Assembly: GCA_034437655.1 (NCBI GenBank)
Contig: DAOTTU010000099.1
Span: 1 to 64,000 of the forward strand
DNA from: J027 sp034437655
Lineage (GTDB): Bacteria; Chloroflexota; Anaerolineae; Aggregatilineales; J027
DNA length: 64,000 bases
Direction of reading: 5' to 3'
Shown here: piece by piece, positions 1-8,550 of the stretch
Layout of the letters: every line of letters starts with the position of its first letter
Position numbering within the stretch: the first letter of the stretch is position 1
Notes under the pieces: generated by a model
Database searches by the model: none
The model's input: the letters and a program-made list of their open reading frames with translations, nothing else
Told to the model about the DNA's origin: nothing
Program-made: the position numbers and the translations under genes

Positions 1-2
1 GG

Positions 3-329
3 ACATTCCGACCTGAACGAGGAAGCAATACTGACTTCGTTGTTGAGTCTGACCAGCGACCGTTTATTGTTTTTGAAATTGACGAGGAATGCCCACCAGC
101 AACCATCACACTGGCTTCACAACGTGATGATAGGCGCGACCCGCTTGAACTGAATTCTGGCGAGTCAGAAACTGTCGAAATCAACCCCGGGCAAGTGTAC
201 ACCTACAGCATTACCCTTGTTGATCTTGCCACCGAAGAAGTTTGTTCTGAAGTTGAGGACGCCACCATCACGTTGAATTTCAACGAAAGTGATACCGTCC
301 GCATTGCGCCAACGACATCAGAAGAATAA
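3..329 (+). CDS. C-terminal end of an unrecognised protein (partial)
   Basis: An open frame runs in from the left edge and stops at TAA 327-329, giving 108 codons without a start inside the window. The product is acidic and rich in Thr, Val and Ile alternations, which suggests beta structure, with two cysteines. I recognise no family. It is convergent with the LysM lipoprotein gene that ends 33 bases downstream on the other strand. Reading frame and composition look like real coding sequence, but the function is unknown. Confidence 0.6.
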   Translation, partial: TFRPERGSNTDFVVESDQRPFIVFEIDEECPPATITLASQRDDRRDPLELNSGESETVEINPGQVYTYSITLVDLATEEVCSEVEDATITLNFNESDTVRIAPTTSEE

Positions 330-361
330 TGCTGGTGGGTTCGGGAATTCCCAAACCGCAC

Positions 362-1462
362 CTACTGTTGCCACACAAAAGCCATCTGGCGACTGATCGC
401 GCTGACCGGGATTGGTAGGTCATCCTGCAAGCGTACGACCTGCACCGTCCATTGATACGTCCGGCTGCCGCCCGTAGCTGGACGTAACGCTGATGGCAAT
501 AAGAAGTCTGTATTGCGCGTCTCATGCTGGATCACAAGATCGCCCGTTTGCGCATCAACCAGCGTCACAAGATAGAGTTGTTCGGGCAACAAACGACTGC
601 TGTTGTGCGTCCACACAAGCCGTATCTGGCCTGTTGAGATGGTCGCGCCTGCTGCGGGGAAAAATGGCTGCGGCGGCACATGTGTCGGCGTGGGCGTAAT
701 GGTTACTTCTCCAGAAGGTGTATTCGTCCCGGTGGGCGTATATGTCGGCCCGGGCACCGTATAACACTGTCCAATGGTGACGTTTGGCGGATCAGGGCAA
801 CTGGCCTGCCCAGACTCACGGAACTCACACCCACGACAATCAAGCCCCTCTGGCGGCGGATTCAGTTGACAGATACGGGAATCGGTGGTGCTATTCTTCA
901 GCGAAATACTGCGCAGCGTGTCGCCCTCCTCAGCACAATACTCATACAGCGAAAACGGCGTTACGTCTCGCAAAGATGGTACCAGTGCCTCGTAAAATGC
1001 TGTCGCTGTCATCTCCTGGCCGAACGGCGTTGGTGTTACACTAGGACGCGGAATGACAACTGCCTGCCCAAGTTGCAATGCGCCACAGTTGAGCCCCGGG
1101 TTCGCGGCTTCAATGGCTTCTACGCTCACATCGTAGATCAGTGCAAATTCAATACACGTATTATTTTCGCGGATCTCGACCTGCCACGGCGCGGGTGTCG
1201 CACTCGGTGGGGCTACGGTATTCGCTGGTACGGTATTGGTCGGTGGGGCAGGCGTGACCGTCGGACGGAACGTTGCCGACGGTGTGCGTGTTGGGCCACC
1301 GGGGGTGATGCTTGGCGTTGACGTATTATCCTGTACAAGCTCGGTTGGCACGAGCGTTGGGGCGTCTGTTGGTACGGGTTCGTCGTCTTCATCACCGCAC
1401 CCCATCAGCGCCAGAGCCAATAAAAGCACGATGGTAATTTTTGTCCAGTGGAACATAGTCAT
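362..1462 (-). CDS. LysM-type lipoprotein with Thr/Pro linker
   Basis: A predicted lipoprotein of 366 residues. The N-terminus has a hydrophobic stretch ending in the lipobox LMGC (Cys22), followed by an acidic stretch and a long Thr/Pro/Ala linker. A LysM-like module follows, with the pattern 'VSVEAIEAANPGL ... LQLGQAVVIP', which implies peptidoglycan or glycan binding at the cell surface. A cysteine-containing middle part (probably a second, degenerate LysM) and a C-terminal Ig/fibronectin-like domain complete it. I chose the ATG at 1462, two bases after the upstream gene's stop, because AAGGA lies 8 bases before it; an ATG at 1480 would overlap the upstream gene. It forms an operon with the upstream zinc-ribbon/LysM gene, whose C-terminal domain is clearly related. 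Confidence 0.75.
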   Translation of the reverse strand: MTMFHWTKITIVLLLALALMGCGDEDDEPVPTDAPTLVPTELVQDNTSTPSITPGGPTRTPSATFRPTVTPAPPTNTVPANTVAPPSATPAPWQVEIRENNTCIEFALIYDVSVEAIEAANPGLNCGALQLGQAVVIPRPSVTPTPFGQEMTATAFYEALVPSLRDVTPFSLYEYCAEEGDTLRSISLKNSTTDSRICQLNPPPEGLDCRGCEFRESGQASCPDPPNVTIGQCYTVPGPTYTPTGTNTPSGEVTITPTPTHVPPQPFFPAAGATISTGQIRLVWTHNSSRLLPEQLYLVTLVDAQTGDLVIQHETRNTDFLLPSALRPATGGSRTYQWTVQVVRLQDDLPIPVSAISRQMAFVWQQ

Positions 1463-1464
1463 GA

Positions 1465-2880
1465 TTAGCGTCCTTGCCATGCAAAGGTGCGCGATGGGGT
1501 CTCCTCACGTACGGACAGCACCGCCCCGCTCGCATTAAGCGTCGCAATTGCGACAGTCCAGTCAAACTGCACCAGCGCGTTGCCAGTCGGTTGCCAGTCA
1601 TCTGGCAGCACAAAGAATAGCTGATCTGTTTGCCCTTCATGGACACTTAATGCCTCTGTTGCAGCGTCATCTTCAGCAACTTCACGGACTGTTACAAGAT
1701 AAACTTCATTCGGCCCCAGTGTCCCCAGCGCTGACCACCGCACCGTAATTAAACTGTTGCGCCCAAATTCTGCATCGTTTTCAGGCCCAATCAAAATTGG
1801 GGCGTTAAACGTTGGCGTCAAAGTAGGGGTTGGTGTCAGGCTCCCCGAAGGTGTTAGAGAAAGGGTGGGCGTCGGGGGGGGGGCTGGCACGCGCATCCGT
1901 TGACCGGGGACAAGCAACACTGAACAGTTCGGCCCGCCATAGCGCTCACTGAAGTCACACTGTGCAAAGTCAATTTCTGGGTTAACGTCAGACAACACTT
2001 TAGCATCAGCGTCGTATTGTTGCGCGATGATAATCATGTTCTCGTTTTCTTGTACCGTATGCCATTGCAAGCCCGGCCGTAGCGTTGGTTCGACAAACAG
2101 TGTCGCCAACGCATCGGGCGTGCCAAATTCATTCACAGATGGCGCCTGCTGCGCAACATTGACCGTATCCCCGCCGCCTGTGGTCGTATTGGTATTTGAG
2201 TTGAATGATGTTTCATCACCATCTGTGGCGGGCAAGCCGGGGGTTGGTGTCGGCCATGGGATAGTGATTTCCTGCCCCTCTTGTAAACAGGTCGCGCATG
2301 CAAGCCCATCATTTTCAGCAACAATCACATCCACAATGGAGAAATTGCGGTGTCCACACCGTTGCGCTAACCCATAAACGGTATCACCAAGCACGGCTTG
2401 TTGAATGCATGGGCCTTCGGTTGGCGTGGGGGTGGCAGTTGCCGGGCGGGGTGTCACGGTGGGAAACGTCATCGGCGCTGGTCGTGTGTTAGTGGGCAAT
2501 GGCGTTGTCGAGGGTGTGTCCGTTGCTGTTACCACCGCAACCTGATTTTCATTTGCCCCCGACTTACTCCCCGTCGAATCATCCGCACCCGCACGTGCCA
2601 GAATTTCACTGGCGACTACGACTCCCAGCCCGACTATCAACGCCAGCATTACAAGCCCTGCTAGCGCTCCAAGTGGCGTACTCAAAACACCACGCACCAG
2701 CAAGTCATCTTCCCCATATTCAGAACGATAGCGACCGGGCGGTGGTGCAGGCACAGGCCTGGCTACACGCGCTGTTTTTCCGCGGCGGGTCAGCCGTGCC
2801 CCACAAATTTTGCATACTTTTGTGTTGTGTGGGTTTATTGCACCACATTCGTTGCAGCGTTTTCCGTTTGGTTTCACCAT
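1465..2880 (-). CDS. Zinc-ribbon, membrane-anchored double-LysM protein
   Basis: A 471-residue protein. The N-terminus carries a zinc ribbon (two CxxC knuckles, CNEC and CKIC) facing the cytoplasm. One membrane helix follows at roughly residues 70-95, then a Thr/Pro-rich extracytoplasmic linker, two LysM-like modules with extra Cys, and a C-terminal Ig-like domain ending in an aromatic strand. LysM modules bind GlcNAc polymers, so the outer part probably contacts cell wall or exopolysaccharide. The ATG at 2880 is preferred: an upstream TTG at 2907 lies at the expected transcription start of the extended -10 promoter at 2914-2922. The gene is the first of a two-gene operon with its lipoprotein paralogue. 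Confidence 0.75.
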   Translation of the reverse strand: MVKPNGKRCNECGAINPHNTKVCKICGARLTRRGKTARVARPVPAPPPGRYRSEYGEDDLLVRGVLSTPLGALAGLVMLALIVGLGVVVASEILARAGADDSTGSKSGANENQVAVVTATDTPSTTPLPTNTRPAPMTFPTVTPRPATATPTPTEGPCIQQAVLGDTVYGLAQRCGHRNFSIVDVIVAENDGLACATCLQEGQEITIPWPTPTPGLPATDGDETSFNSNTNTTTGGGDTVNVAQQAPSVNEFGTPDALATLFVEPTLRPGLQWHTVQENENMIIIAQQYDADAKVLSDVNPEIDFAQCDFSERYGGPNCSVLLVPGQRMRVPAPPPTPTLSLTPSGSLTPTPTLTPTFNAPILIGPENDAEFGRNSLITVRWSALGTLGPNEVYLVTVREVAEDDAATEALSVHEGQTDQLFFVLPDDWQPTGNALVQFDWTVAIATLNASGAVLSVREETPSRTFAWQGR

Positions 2881-2913
2881 ACGCTCACTTGTTATCACTT
2901 TAAACAAGCGCCC

Positions 2914-2922
2914 ATTATAGCA
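2914..2922 (-). promoter_or_regulatory. Extended -10 promoter of the LysM operon
   Basis: Read on the minus strand the sequence is TGC-TATAAT, a perfect -10 hexamer with the TGn extension. No good -35 box sits at 16-18 bases, which is normal for extended -10 promoters. Transcription would start near 2907, which excludes the TTG there as translation start. Confidence 0.65.
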
Positions 2923-3032
2923 AGTAGGCGGCCACCTGAGAACAACCCGTCAGTAGAACATCACGTGAGCGTGGGGTATAAAGGTCAAAACCCGGGTTTG
3001 CAGCGCAATCTAACGCCGAGCCAACATACACG

Positions 3033-3986
3033 CTAGAAGGAGAGTAACCAGTTGTCAAGCCACGTATAAGCACGTTGGCGGGCTTGTCCGGCAAATTGCC
3101 CCGGGGCGGTGTCATCGTCATAGGTGTATAGCGAAAAGCGGTTGCCTGCACCCATCCGCAAATAGGTACGTTTGGCTTTCTGGTAGACTGTTTCCGCGTC
3201 AGAGCTTTCGGGGTCATTGGTAGCCGCCGACATCAGGAACGGACGAGGAGAAATTAAGCTAAGGATGCGGTCATAGTCAGCAATCTGCAACAGGCGTGGT
3301 ACGGAAAACTCAACCTGAATCGGCAACCGGTTGCGCAACGCGGCATGCATACTACCCAGGCTGCCATGCCCAACACCTGCAAACACACGCTCATCAAAAG
3401 CCATCAGCCAGATTGCCATCTTCGCACCATACCCAAACCCCATTACCGCCAGTCGGTCCGGGTCGATTTCAGGACGGGTAAGCATATAATCTACGCCCCG
3501 GTTGGCATCCCAGATCACTTTCTTAAGGAGGGTTTCGCCGCGCAGTAACCGTACTGATAATTCTGCATAATTCTGCAAAAAAGCGTCGAGTGGGTCGTCA
3601 TGGTTGATACCCAGCGCTGCACGATCTTCAAACGACACAGCGTCTGGCGCAAAGACGATATAACCACGCTGCACAAGCTCTAAACCTATCGCGTGACTCG
3701 TATCGCCGGCCATCCCCACGACTTCGCTTTTACCAATGCGCCAATCACGGTTGTGACGATGATGACAGAATACTGCCGGGGCAGGGCGTTCCACGTCATT
3801 GGGGATCAACAAGTACGCAGCCCCCCACTCGCGTGGCGCAATCTGATATTTGATCTTTTCACGACGATAGCCTCCCATGTCATCAATCCCAATGGTTTCT
3901 GGAACCAGGGGGGCATGGTCTGGGGGTGCCCCAAGGACAGCTTTAATAGATTCGCGGTGCGCCTGTATCTGTTTATGTAATGTCAT
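3033..3986 (-). CDS. Dienelactone-hydrolase/acetyl-xylan-esterase-like protein lacking its nucleophile
   Basis: A 317-residue alpha/beta-hydrolase resembling the large acetyl esterase / dienelactone hydrolase group: the 'PAVFCHHRH' strand-turn, the 'GYIVFAPD' strand, the nucleophile-elbow region and the 'ISPRPFLMSAATNDP' strand are all in order. At the elbow, however, the sequence is GFGYG instead of GxSxG, so the catalytic Ser is Gly. The usual late His (GGHxF) is also absent; the corresponding region reads DDDTAPGQF. The fold is therefore likely kept while classic esterase chemistry is lost. It has its own -10 box upstream at 4029-4034 and stands alone. An alternative is a divergent enzyme with a relocated nucleophile. 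Confidence 0.75.
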   Translation of the reverse strand: MTLHKQIQAHRESIKAVLGAPPDHAPLVPETIGIDDMGGYRREKIKYQIAPREWGAAYLLIPNDVERPAPAVFCHHRHNRDWRIGKSEVVGMAGDTSHAIGLELVQRGYIVFAPDAVSFEDRAALGINHDDPLDAFLQNYAELSVRLLRGETLLKKVIWDANRGVDYMLTRPEIDPDRLAVMGFGYGAKMAIWLMAFDERVFAGVGHGSLGSMHAALRNRLPIQVEFSVPRLLQIADYDRILSLISPRPFLMSAATNDPESSDAETVYQKAKRTYLRMGAGNRFSLYTYDDDTAPGQFAGQARQRAYTWLDNWLLSF

Positions 3987-4028
3987 GCTTCAAATCTAAA
4001 ACGCTTCAACAGTGGCCATTATTCTACC

Positions 4029-4034
4029 ATTATA
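4029..4034 (-). promoter_or_regulatory. -10 box upstream of the esterase-like gene
   Basis: A perfect TATAAT on the minus strand, 43 bases before the start codon at 3986, in the short gap after the HD-hydrolase gene. No convincing -35 hexamer is visible at 16-18 bases. Confidence 0.45.
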
Positions 4035-4057
4035 TTGACTTCAGGCCGTCATTGACA

Positions 4058-4639
4058 TTAGCCATCAGCCAGACGGCCGTCCAGACCGAGTTCAGGTGCG
4101 GCGGCTTGCATGGCTTCAAGCACCAGCGGGACATGCTCTGTCCATAGATCAATCTCGAGCGCCTCGCACCCTTCGACAACATCTTGACGGTTGACTCCGG
4201 CTGCAAAAGACTTGTCTTTCCACTTCTTTTTAATAGATTTGACTTTGACGTCGCGAATATCCTTAGAAGGTCGCACCAGGGCTACTGCCGAGATGAGCCC
4301 GGTCAGTTCATCTACTGCAAACAGCACTTTATCACGCAGGCTTTCACGTGCAACCCCGGTGTGATTCGCGTGGCTCAAGATGCTTTGGATCATATCCTCT
4401 GGAACATCTCGTTCACGTAAAATCGGCGCACCTTTGGTCGGGTGTTCTTCTAGCGTCGGGTGAATTTCCCAGTCAAAATCATGCAATAAACCGACTACGC
4501 CCCACGCATCACCGTCAGCATTATATTTCTCCGCATAGCGCCGCATCGCTGCCTCAACGGCCAACATATGATTGCGTAGGTTCTCGGACTGCACAAATTC
4601 GGTCACAATCTCCCATGCTTTTTCTCTCGGAAAACTCAT
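4058..4639 (-). CDS. HD-domain phosphohydrolase
   Basis: A 193-residue soluble protein of the HD superfamily. The metal-binding signature is visible as 'LLHDFDWE', with upstream His in 'NHMLAVE' and downstream His in 'ILSHANHTG', followed by 'VDELTGL'. Members of this stand-alone HD group hydrolyse phosphoesters of nucleotides, but the substrate cannot be read from the sequence. AAAGGA sits 10 bases before the ATG. The gene starts 7 bases after the nucleotidyltransferase gene stops, so the two are almost certainly cotranscribed. Confidence 0.85.
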   Translation of the reverse strand: MSFPREKAWEIVTEFVQSENLRNHMLAVEAAMRRYAEKYNADGDAWGVVGLLHDFDWEIHPTLEEHPTKGAPILRERDVPEDMIQSILSHANHTGVARESLRDKVLFAVDELTGLISAVALVRPSKDIRDVKVKSIKKKWKDKSFAAGVNRQDVVEGCEALEIDLWTEHVPLVLEAMQAAAPELGLDGRLADG

Positions 4640-4646
4640 CTGTCAA

Positions 4647-5483
4647 TTATCCTTTCGTTACAACCAGATTGTCACATTTCTGATTTTCAGGGACAACACC
4701 ACGGTTTAAGACAACGCTATTGCGGACAATCGCCCCTGCCCCAACCCGTGCCCCCGTCTCGAGATAGGTATAGGGTCCGATTGCAGCCCCGATACCAACA
4801 CGTACCCCCGGGTCAATGCGAACAGGCGGTGTCACAGTGACCGATGCATCAAGTTCGGTCAGAATATAGCTGCCAATGCCATCATCCAGATAATGTTGAT
4901 TGATAGCCAGCAAGTCGCGGGGTGTGTTTAACAACTGAACCTGCTGCGCTTCAAGACGGGTGAGCGATTCTGTGTCAATAAAGCGTTCAAGGGGCAGGCT
5001 TGCACCGTGGGTTGTCGTTTGGATAGCAATTTTCTCAAGCAGCAGAGGCGTAATTACCCCGGCAGGTATCGGCTCATCGGCATGGTACAAAAAGCAGATG
5101 CGGTCATCCGTCTGTGCAGTCGTGATAACCTGTTTATAGTCGCTCACGCTCAAAATTTGCTCAACTGTGGTTACAAAACACGGTTCATGAACGGACGATG
5201 CAGCACTCAGTAATGCATTTGCTGAGGCAACTGTACCTGTATGCATAACAAACTCTAATTTTGCATCTGGGTACCACGACTCATTCAAATACGTTGCCAA
5301 TACACCGTCCATTTTACCCAACAGCACCACGAACTCATGAATCCCCGCCGCACGAATACGTTCCATAATCCGGGCTGCGAAGGGTTTACCGACAATCGGC
5401 AACATTGCCCGTGTTCGGCGTGCTGACACACCTCCAATGCGTACTGCTGCACCAGAGGCCAGAATAATTGCTTTTTGCACCAT
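4647..5483 (-). CDS. Sugar-nucleotidyltransferase-like protein with left-handed beta-helix tail
   Basis: A 278-residue protein with an N-terminal Rossmann-like nucleotidyltransferase domain ('KAIILASGAAVRIGG ... AMLPIVGKPF') and a C-terminal hexapeptide-repeat stretch ('IDPGVRVGIGAAIGPYTYLETGARVG'). The layout matches GlmU and glucose-1-phosphate uridylyl/thymidylyltransferases, which join NTP to a sugar-1-phosphate. The glycine-rich loop is altered from GxGTR to GAAVR, and the conserved Lys of the PKAMLP motif is Arg. Activity is therefore uncertain and the substrate unknown. It is the first gene of a pair with the HD phosphohydrolase. Confidence 0.75.
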   Translation of the reverse strand: MVQKAIILASGAAVRIGGVSARRTRAMLPIVGKPFAARIMERIRAAGIHEFVVLLGKMDGVLATYLNESWYPDAKLEFVMHTGTVASANALLSAASSVHEPCFVTTVEQILSVSDYKQVITTAQTDDRICFLYHADEPIPAGVITPLLLEKIAIQTTTHGASLPLERFIDTESLTRLEAQQVQLLNTPRDLLAINQHYLDDGIGSYILTELDASVTVTPPVRIDPGVRVGIGAAIGPYTYLETGARVGAGAIVRNSVVLNRGVVPENQKCDNLVVTKG

Positions 5484-5533
5484 TGATTTAGATTACTTTC
5501 ACAAAAAATTCGCGAAATTTGTTAGCGTTTTGT

Positions 5534-5562
5534 TTGAAGGCGATCTTATTTTTTGCTATACT
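5534..5562 (+). promoter_or_regulatory. Sigma-70-type promoter
   Basis: TTGAAG (5534-5539) and TATACT (5557-5562) are separated by exactly 17 bases. Transcription would begin near 5569, about 34 bases before the ATG of the small helical-repeat protein. Confidence 0.75.
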
Positions 5563-5602
5563 CTATTTCAATAGATAATGTCAGAACAATCGAGAAAGTG
5601 CG

Positions 5603-5836
5603 ATGGTTTCCTCACAACAAAAGGTTCTCCAGTTCCACATATCACGTCTGAAAGACAAAAGTCCTGAAGTCATCCTGCGAACCATCCAGGAACTAGTTAA
5701 ATTTGGGGCAGAAGCCAAAGAAGCTCTCCCCGTGCTGGAGCAAGTTTATCGTAATCACGAAGACCCTACTGTGAAAAAAGCTGCTCAACTCGCTGGCATT
5801 GAAATTTACAACGCGACGAAAGCAATAGAGTCTTAA
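5603..5836 (+). CDS. Small HEAT-repeat-like protein
   Basis: A 77-residue, all-helical, soluble protein. Two helical hairpins can be read: 'KSPEVILRTIQELVKFGAEA' and 'PVLEQVYRNHEDPTVKKAAQLAG'. The 'D-P-x-V-(x)3-A' pattern is typical of HEAT repeats, which act as protein-protein interaction surfaces. No catalytic residues are visible. It has a clear promoter at 5534-5562, is transcribed alone, and converges on valS. Confidence 0.7.
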   Translation: MVSSQQKVLQFHISRLKDKSPEVILRTIQELVKFGAEAKEALPVLEQVYRNHEDPTVKKAAQLAGIEIYNATKAIES

Positions 5837-5882
5837 GAGGCACCCTGACCCCGTACCGCTTCACGGATGCCAGGTGCCTCTT
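5835..5882. terminator. Likely bidirectional hairpin between convergent genes
   Basis: A perfect 10-bp inverted repeat, AAGAGGCACC / GGTGCCTCTT, brackets a loop that itself can form CCGT/ACGG. It lies exactly between the stop of the small helical protein and the stop of valS. The U-tracts are short on both sides, so factor-independent termination is plausible but not certain. Confidence 0.5.
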
Positions 5883-5891
5883 CGGCATTGT

Positions 5892-8519
5892 CTATGCTTT
5901 CTTAATGGATGCTAAGCGCTCAGCCACGGCAACCCGGCTCTCTTGCAATTCAGCCAGCTTATCGCGTTCGCGCTGAACAACATCTGCCCTGGCTTTATTC
6001 ACAAAATTTTCATTCGCTAACAGATCCGTCGTTCGTTCAATCTGACGTTCAATGTCCGTCAGTTCTGTCTCAAGGCGTTGGCGTTCGGCTTCATAGTCAA
6101 TCATACCCGCCATTGGCAAGTAGATTGTGGTGTTGGCAGAAACCACCGTTGCAGCATCACCGGGTGCATCACCATTCAGGAACTCAACGTCATGGACATT
6201 ACACATCCGCGCAAAGATATGGCTTTCTCCGCGGAGTGTTTCCTCGCGTGTTCCGGGGTCGATGATGGCAGCGATACGTTTACTGGGCTCAACATTGTAC
6301 TCGTTACGAACGTTGCGAATACCGACAACCAACTCTTGCAGCATGACCAGTTCTTCTTCTGCCGCATCATCGAAATACTGTTCATTCACCTTTGGCCAGC
6401 TTGTGGTGATCAATGCACCCTCTGTATGCGGCAAAAAGCGCCACATTTCTTCAGTGATATATGGCATGTAGGGATGCAACAACCGCACGCATGCATCGAC
6501 CACGTGTAATAACACACCCCGGGTGCGTTCTTTTGCTGCTTCATCATCGCCATACAGGGCATGTTTACTGATTTCAACATACCAGTCGGCAAGCTCGTCC
6601 CACGTAAAGCTCAAAATTTGGCGGCCAGCCTCACCATACTGATAAGTGTCGAATAGGCGATCCACGTTTGCAATGAGCTTATTCAAGCGGCTCATGATCC
6701 ACCGCGAGGGCAAGTCCAGAGCATCTGGTTCTGGCAATACTGGCGCAGTGTCATCTTCAAGATTGCCAAGAATGAAGCGCGTAATCTGCCAGACCTTGTT
6801 CCCAAAGTTACGCGCATATTCGACGCGGTTGAGGGCCAGGTTCATGTCATTGCCCGGCGTGGAACCTGTCAACATGGTGAAACGCAGCGCATCTGCACCA
6901 TATTCGTCAGCAACTTCAAGTGGGTCAATCACGTTCCCCTTAGTTTTAGACATCTTCTGCCCGTTGGCGTCACGCACAATGCCATGCAGATACACCGTGT
7001 CAAAGGGCGGCTCATCCGTCAGCCAGAGCCCCATCATAATCATACGCGCCACCCAGAAGAACAGGATATCATATCCGGTTTCCATCATCTGCGTCGGGTA
7101 GTATGTCTTGAGATCAGGTGTTTCTTCTGGCCAGCCGAGTGTACTGAACGGCCACAACCCACTACTGAACCATGTGTCAAGCACATCCGGGTCTTGTTCC
7201 CACTTGCCGCTGTCGTCTGGCGGGCCGTCTAAATTGATCTGAACTTCGCCCGTTTCGGTGTGCGTCCATGCCGGGATACGATGCCCCCACCATAACTGGC
7301 GGCTAATGCACCAGTCCTGAATATTTTCCAGCCAGTGGAAATAGACCTTCTCAAAATGCTCGGGTACAATCTTAATTCGACCATCACGCACGGCCTTCAT
7401 CGCCTTATCGGCGAGTGGCTGCATCTTCATAAACCACTGTTCAGACACCATCGGCTCAATGATTTCGCCCCCGCGCTGGCTGATGGGCACAACCATCTCG
7501 TGCGGCTTAACTTCGACCGTCATACCCGCTTCGGTCATGTCTTGCCACAGCTTTTCGCGTGCCTCAAAACGATCCAAACCCGCATAAGGGCCAGCATTTT
7601 CGTTGAGTGTGGCGTCGTGATTCATAATGTTGACCAATTCTAGCCCATGTCGCTCACCGATTTCGTAGTCGTTGAAGTCATGCGCCGGGGTGATCTTGAG
7701 CGCGCCGGTTCCGAATTCACGATCTACGTATTCGTCAGCAATGATCGGAATCTCACGGTTAAGCATCGGCACATACGCCTTCTTACCGACAAGATGCTGG
7801 TACCGCTCATCTTCGGGGTGAACACAGACGGCTGTATCACCAAGGATCGTTTCAGGGCGGGTCGTCGCCACCGAGATCGATTCACCACCTTCAACCGGGT
7901 ATTTAAAGTAGTACAGTTTACCTTCGCGCTTTTCGTTCTCAACCTCAAGGTCACTGACAGCCGTTTGTAGCCCCGGCGACCAATTGATTAACCGTGTGCC
8001 TTTGTATATCAGGCCTTCTTCCCATAGTGTGACAAATGCGTGACCGACCGCTTGCGATAGACCATCGTCCAGGGTAAAGCGTTCGCGTTCCCAATCGCAC
8101 GAGGCTCCCATGCGTCGCAACTGGTTCTGAATGCGCCCGCCGTACTTTTCTGTCCATTCCCAGGTTGCATCTAAAAAGGCATCACGACCGATTTCGCGGC
8201 GACTGGTTCCGTTGTCACGCAGCATTTTTTCAACCTGCAACTGAGTCGCAATCCCGGCATGGTCTGTGCCCGGCACCCACAGCGCTTTTTTGCCATGCAT
8301 ACGGGCGTGGCGAATCATCAGGTCTTCAAGGCTGACGAACAGCGCGTGCCCCATGTGCAAGGCTCCGGTCACATTCGGTGGTGGCATACTGATGACGTAG
8401 GGCTCAGCGTCCGCAGCAGCATTTTCAGGCTTAAAATAACCATTAGTCTCCCAGAATTCATAAATGCGAGACTCAGCCTCATTGAAATCGAAGTTCTTTG
8501 GCATCTCTTGTTTTGTCAT
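5892..8519 (-). CDS. valS: Valyl-tRNA synthetase
   Basis: A class I aminoacyl-tRNA synthetase of 875 residues that charges tRNA-Val with valine in the cytoplasm. The HIGH signature is present as 'PPPNVTGALHMGHAL' and the KMSKS signature as 'KMSKTKGNVIDP'. The editing (CP1) domain lies between them ('VATTRPETILGDTAV'), and a C-terminal coiled coil ends the protein, as usual for ValS. I chose the ATG at 8519 because AAGGAG stands 8 bases upstream; an earlier in-frame start at 8570 would overlap the methyltransferase gene. It follows that gene by 31 bases and should be controlled by the valine T-box leader at 9366-9624. Confidence 0.97.
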   Translation of the reverse strand: MTKQEMPKNFDFNEAESRIYEFWETNGYFKPENAAADAEPYVISMPPPNVTGALHMGHALFVSLEDLMIRHARMHGKKALWVPGTDHAGIATQLQVEKMLRDNGTSRREIGRDAFLDATWEWTEKYGGRIQNQLRRMGASCDWERERFTLDDGLSQAVGHAFVTLWEEGLIYKGTRLINWSPGLQTAVSDLEVENEKREGKLYYFKYPVEGGESISVATTRPETILGDTAVCVHPEDERYQHLVGKKAYVPMLNREIPIIADEYVDREFGTGALKITPAHDFNDYEIGERHGLELVNIMNHDATLNENAGPYAGLDRFEAREKLWQDMTEAGMTVEVKPHEMVVPISQRGGEIIEPMVSEQWFMKMQPLADKAMKAVRDGRIKIVPEHFEKVYFHWLENIQDWCISRQLWWGHRIPAWTHTETGEVQINLDGPPDDSGKWEQDPDVLDTWFSSGLWPFSTLGWPEETPDLKTYYPTQMMETGYDILFFWVARMIMMGLWLTDEPPFDTVYLHGIVRDANGQKMSKTKGNVIDPLEVADEYGADALRFTMLTGSTPGNDMNLALNRVEYARNFGNKVWQITRFILGNLEDDTAPVLPEPDALDLPSRWIMSRLNKLIANVDRLFDTYQYGEAGRQILSFTWDELADWYVEISKHALYGDDEAAKERTRGVLLHVVDACVRLLHPYMPYITEEMWRFLPHTEGALITTSWPKVNEQYFDDAAEEELVMLQELVVGIRNVRNEYNVEPSKRIAAIIDPGTREETLRGESHIFARMCNVHDVEFLNGDAPGDAATVVSANTTIYLPMAGMIDYEAERQRLETELTDIERQIERTTDLLANENFVNKARADVVQRERDKLAELQESRVAVAERLASIKKA

Positions 8520-8550
8520 CAACACTACTCCTTGGCTCAACGGTAGACGT

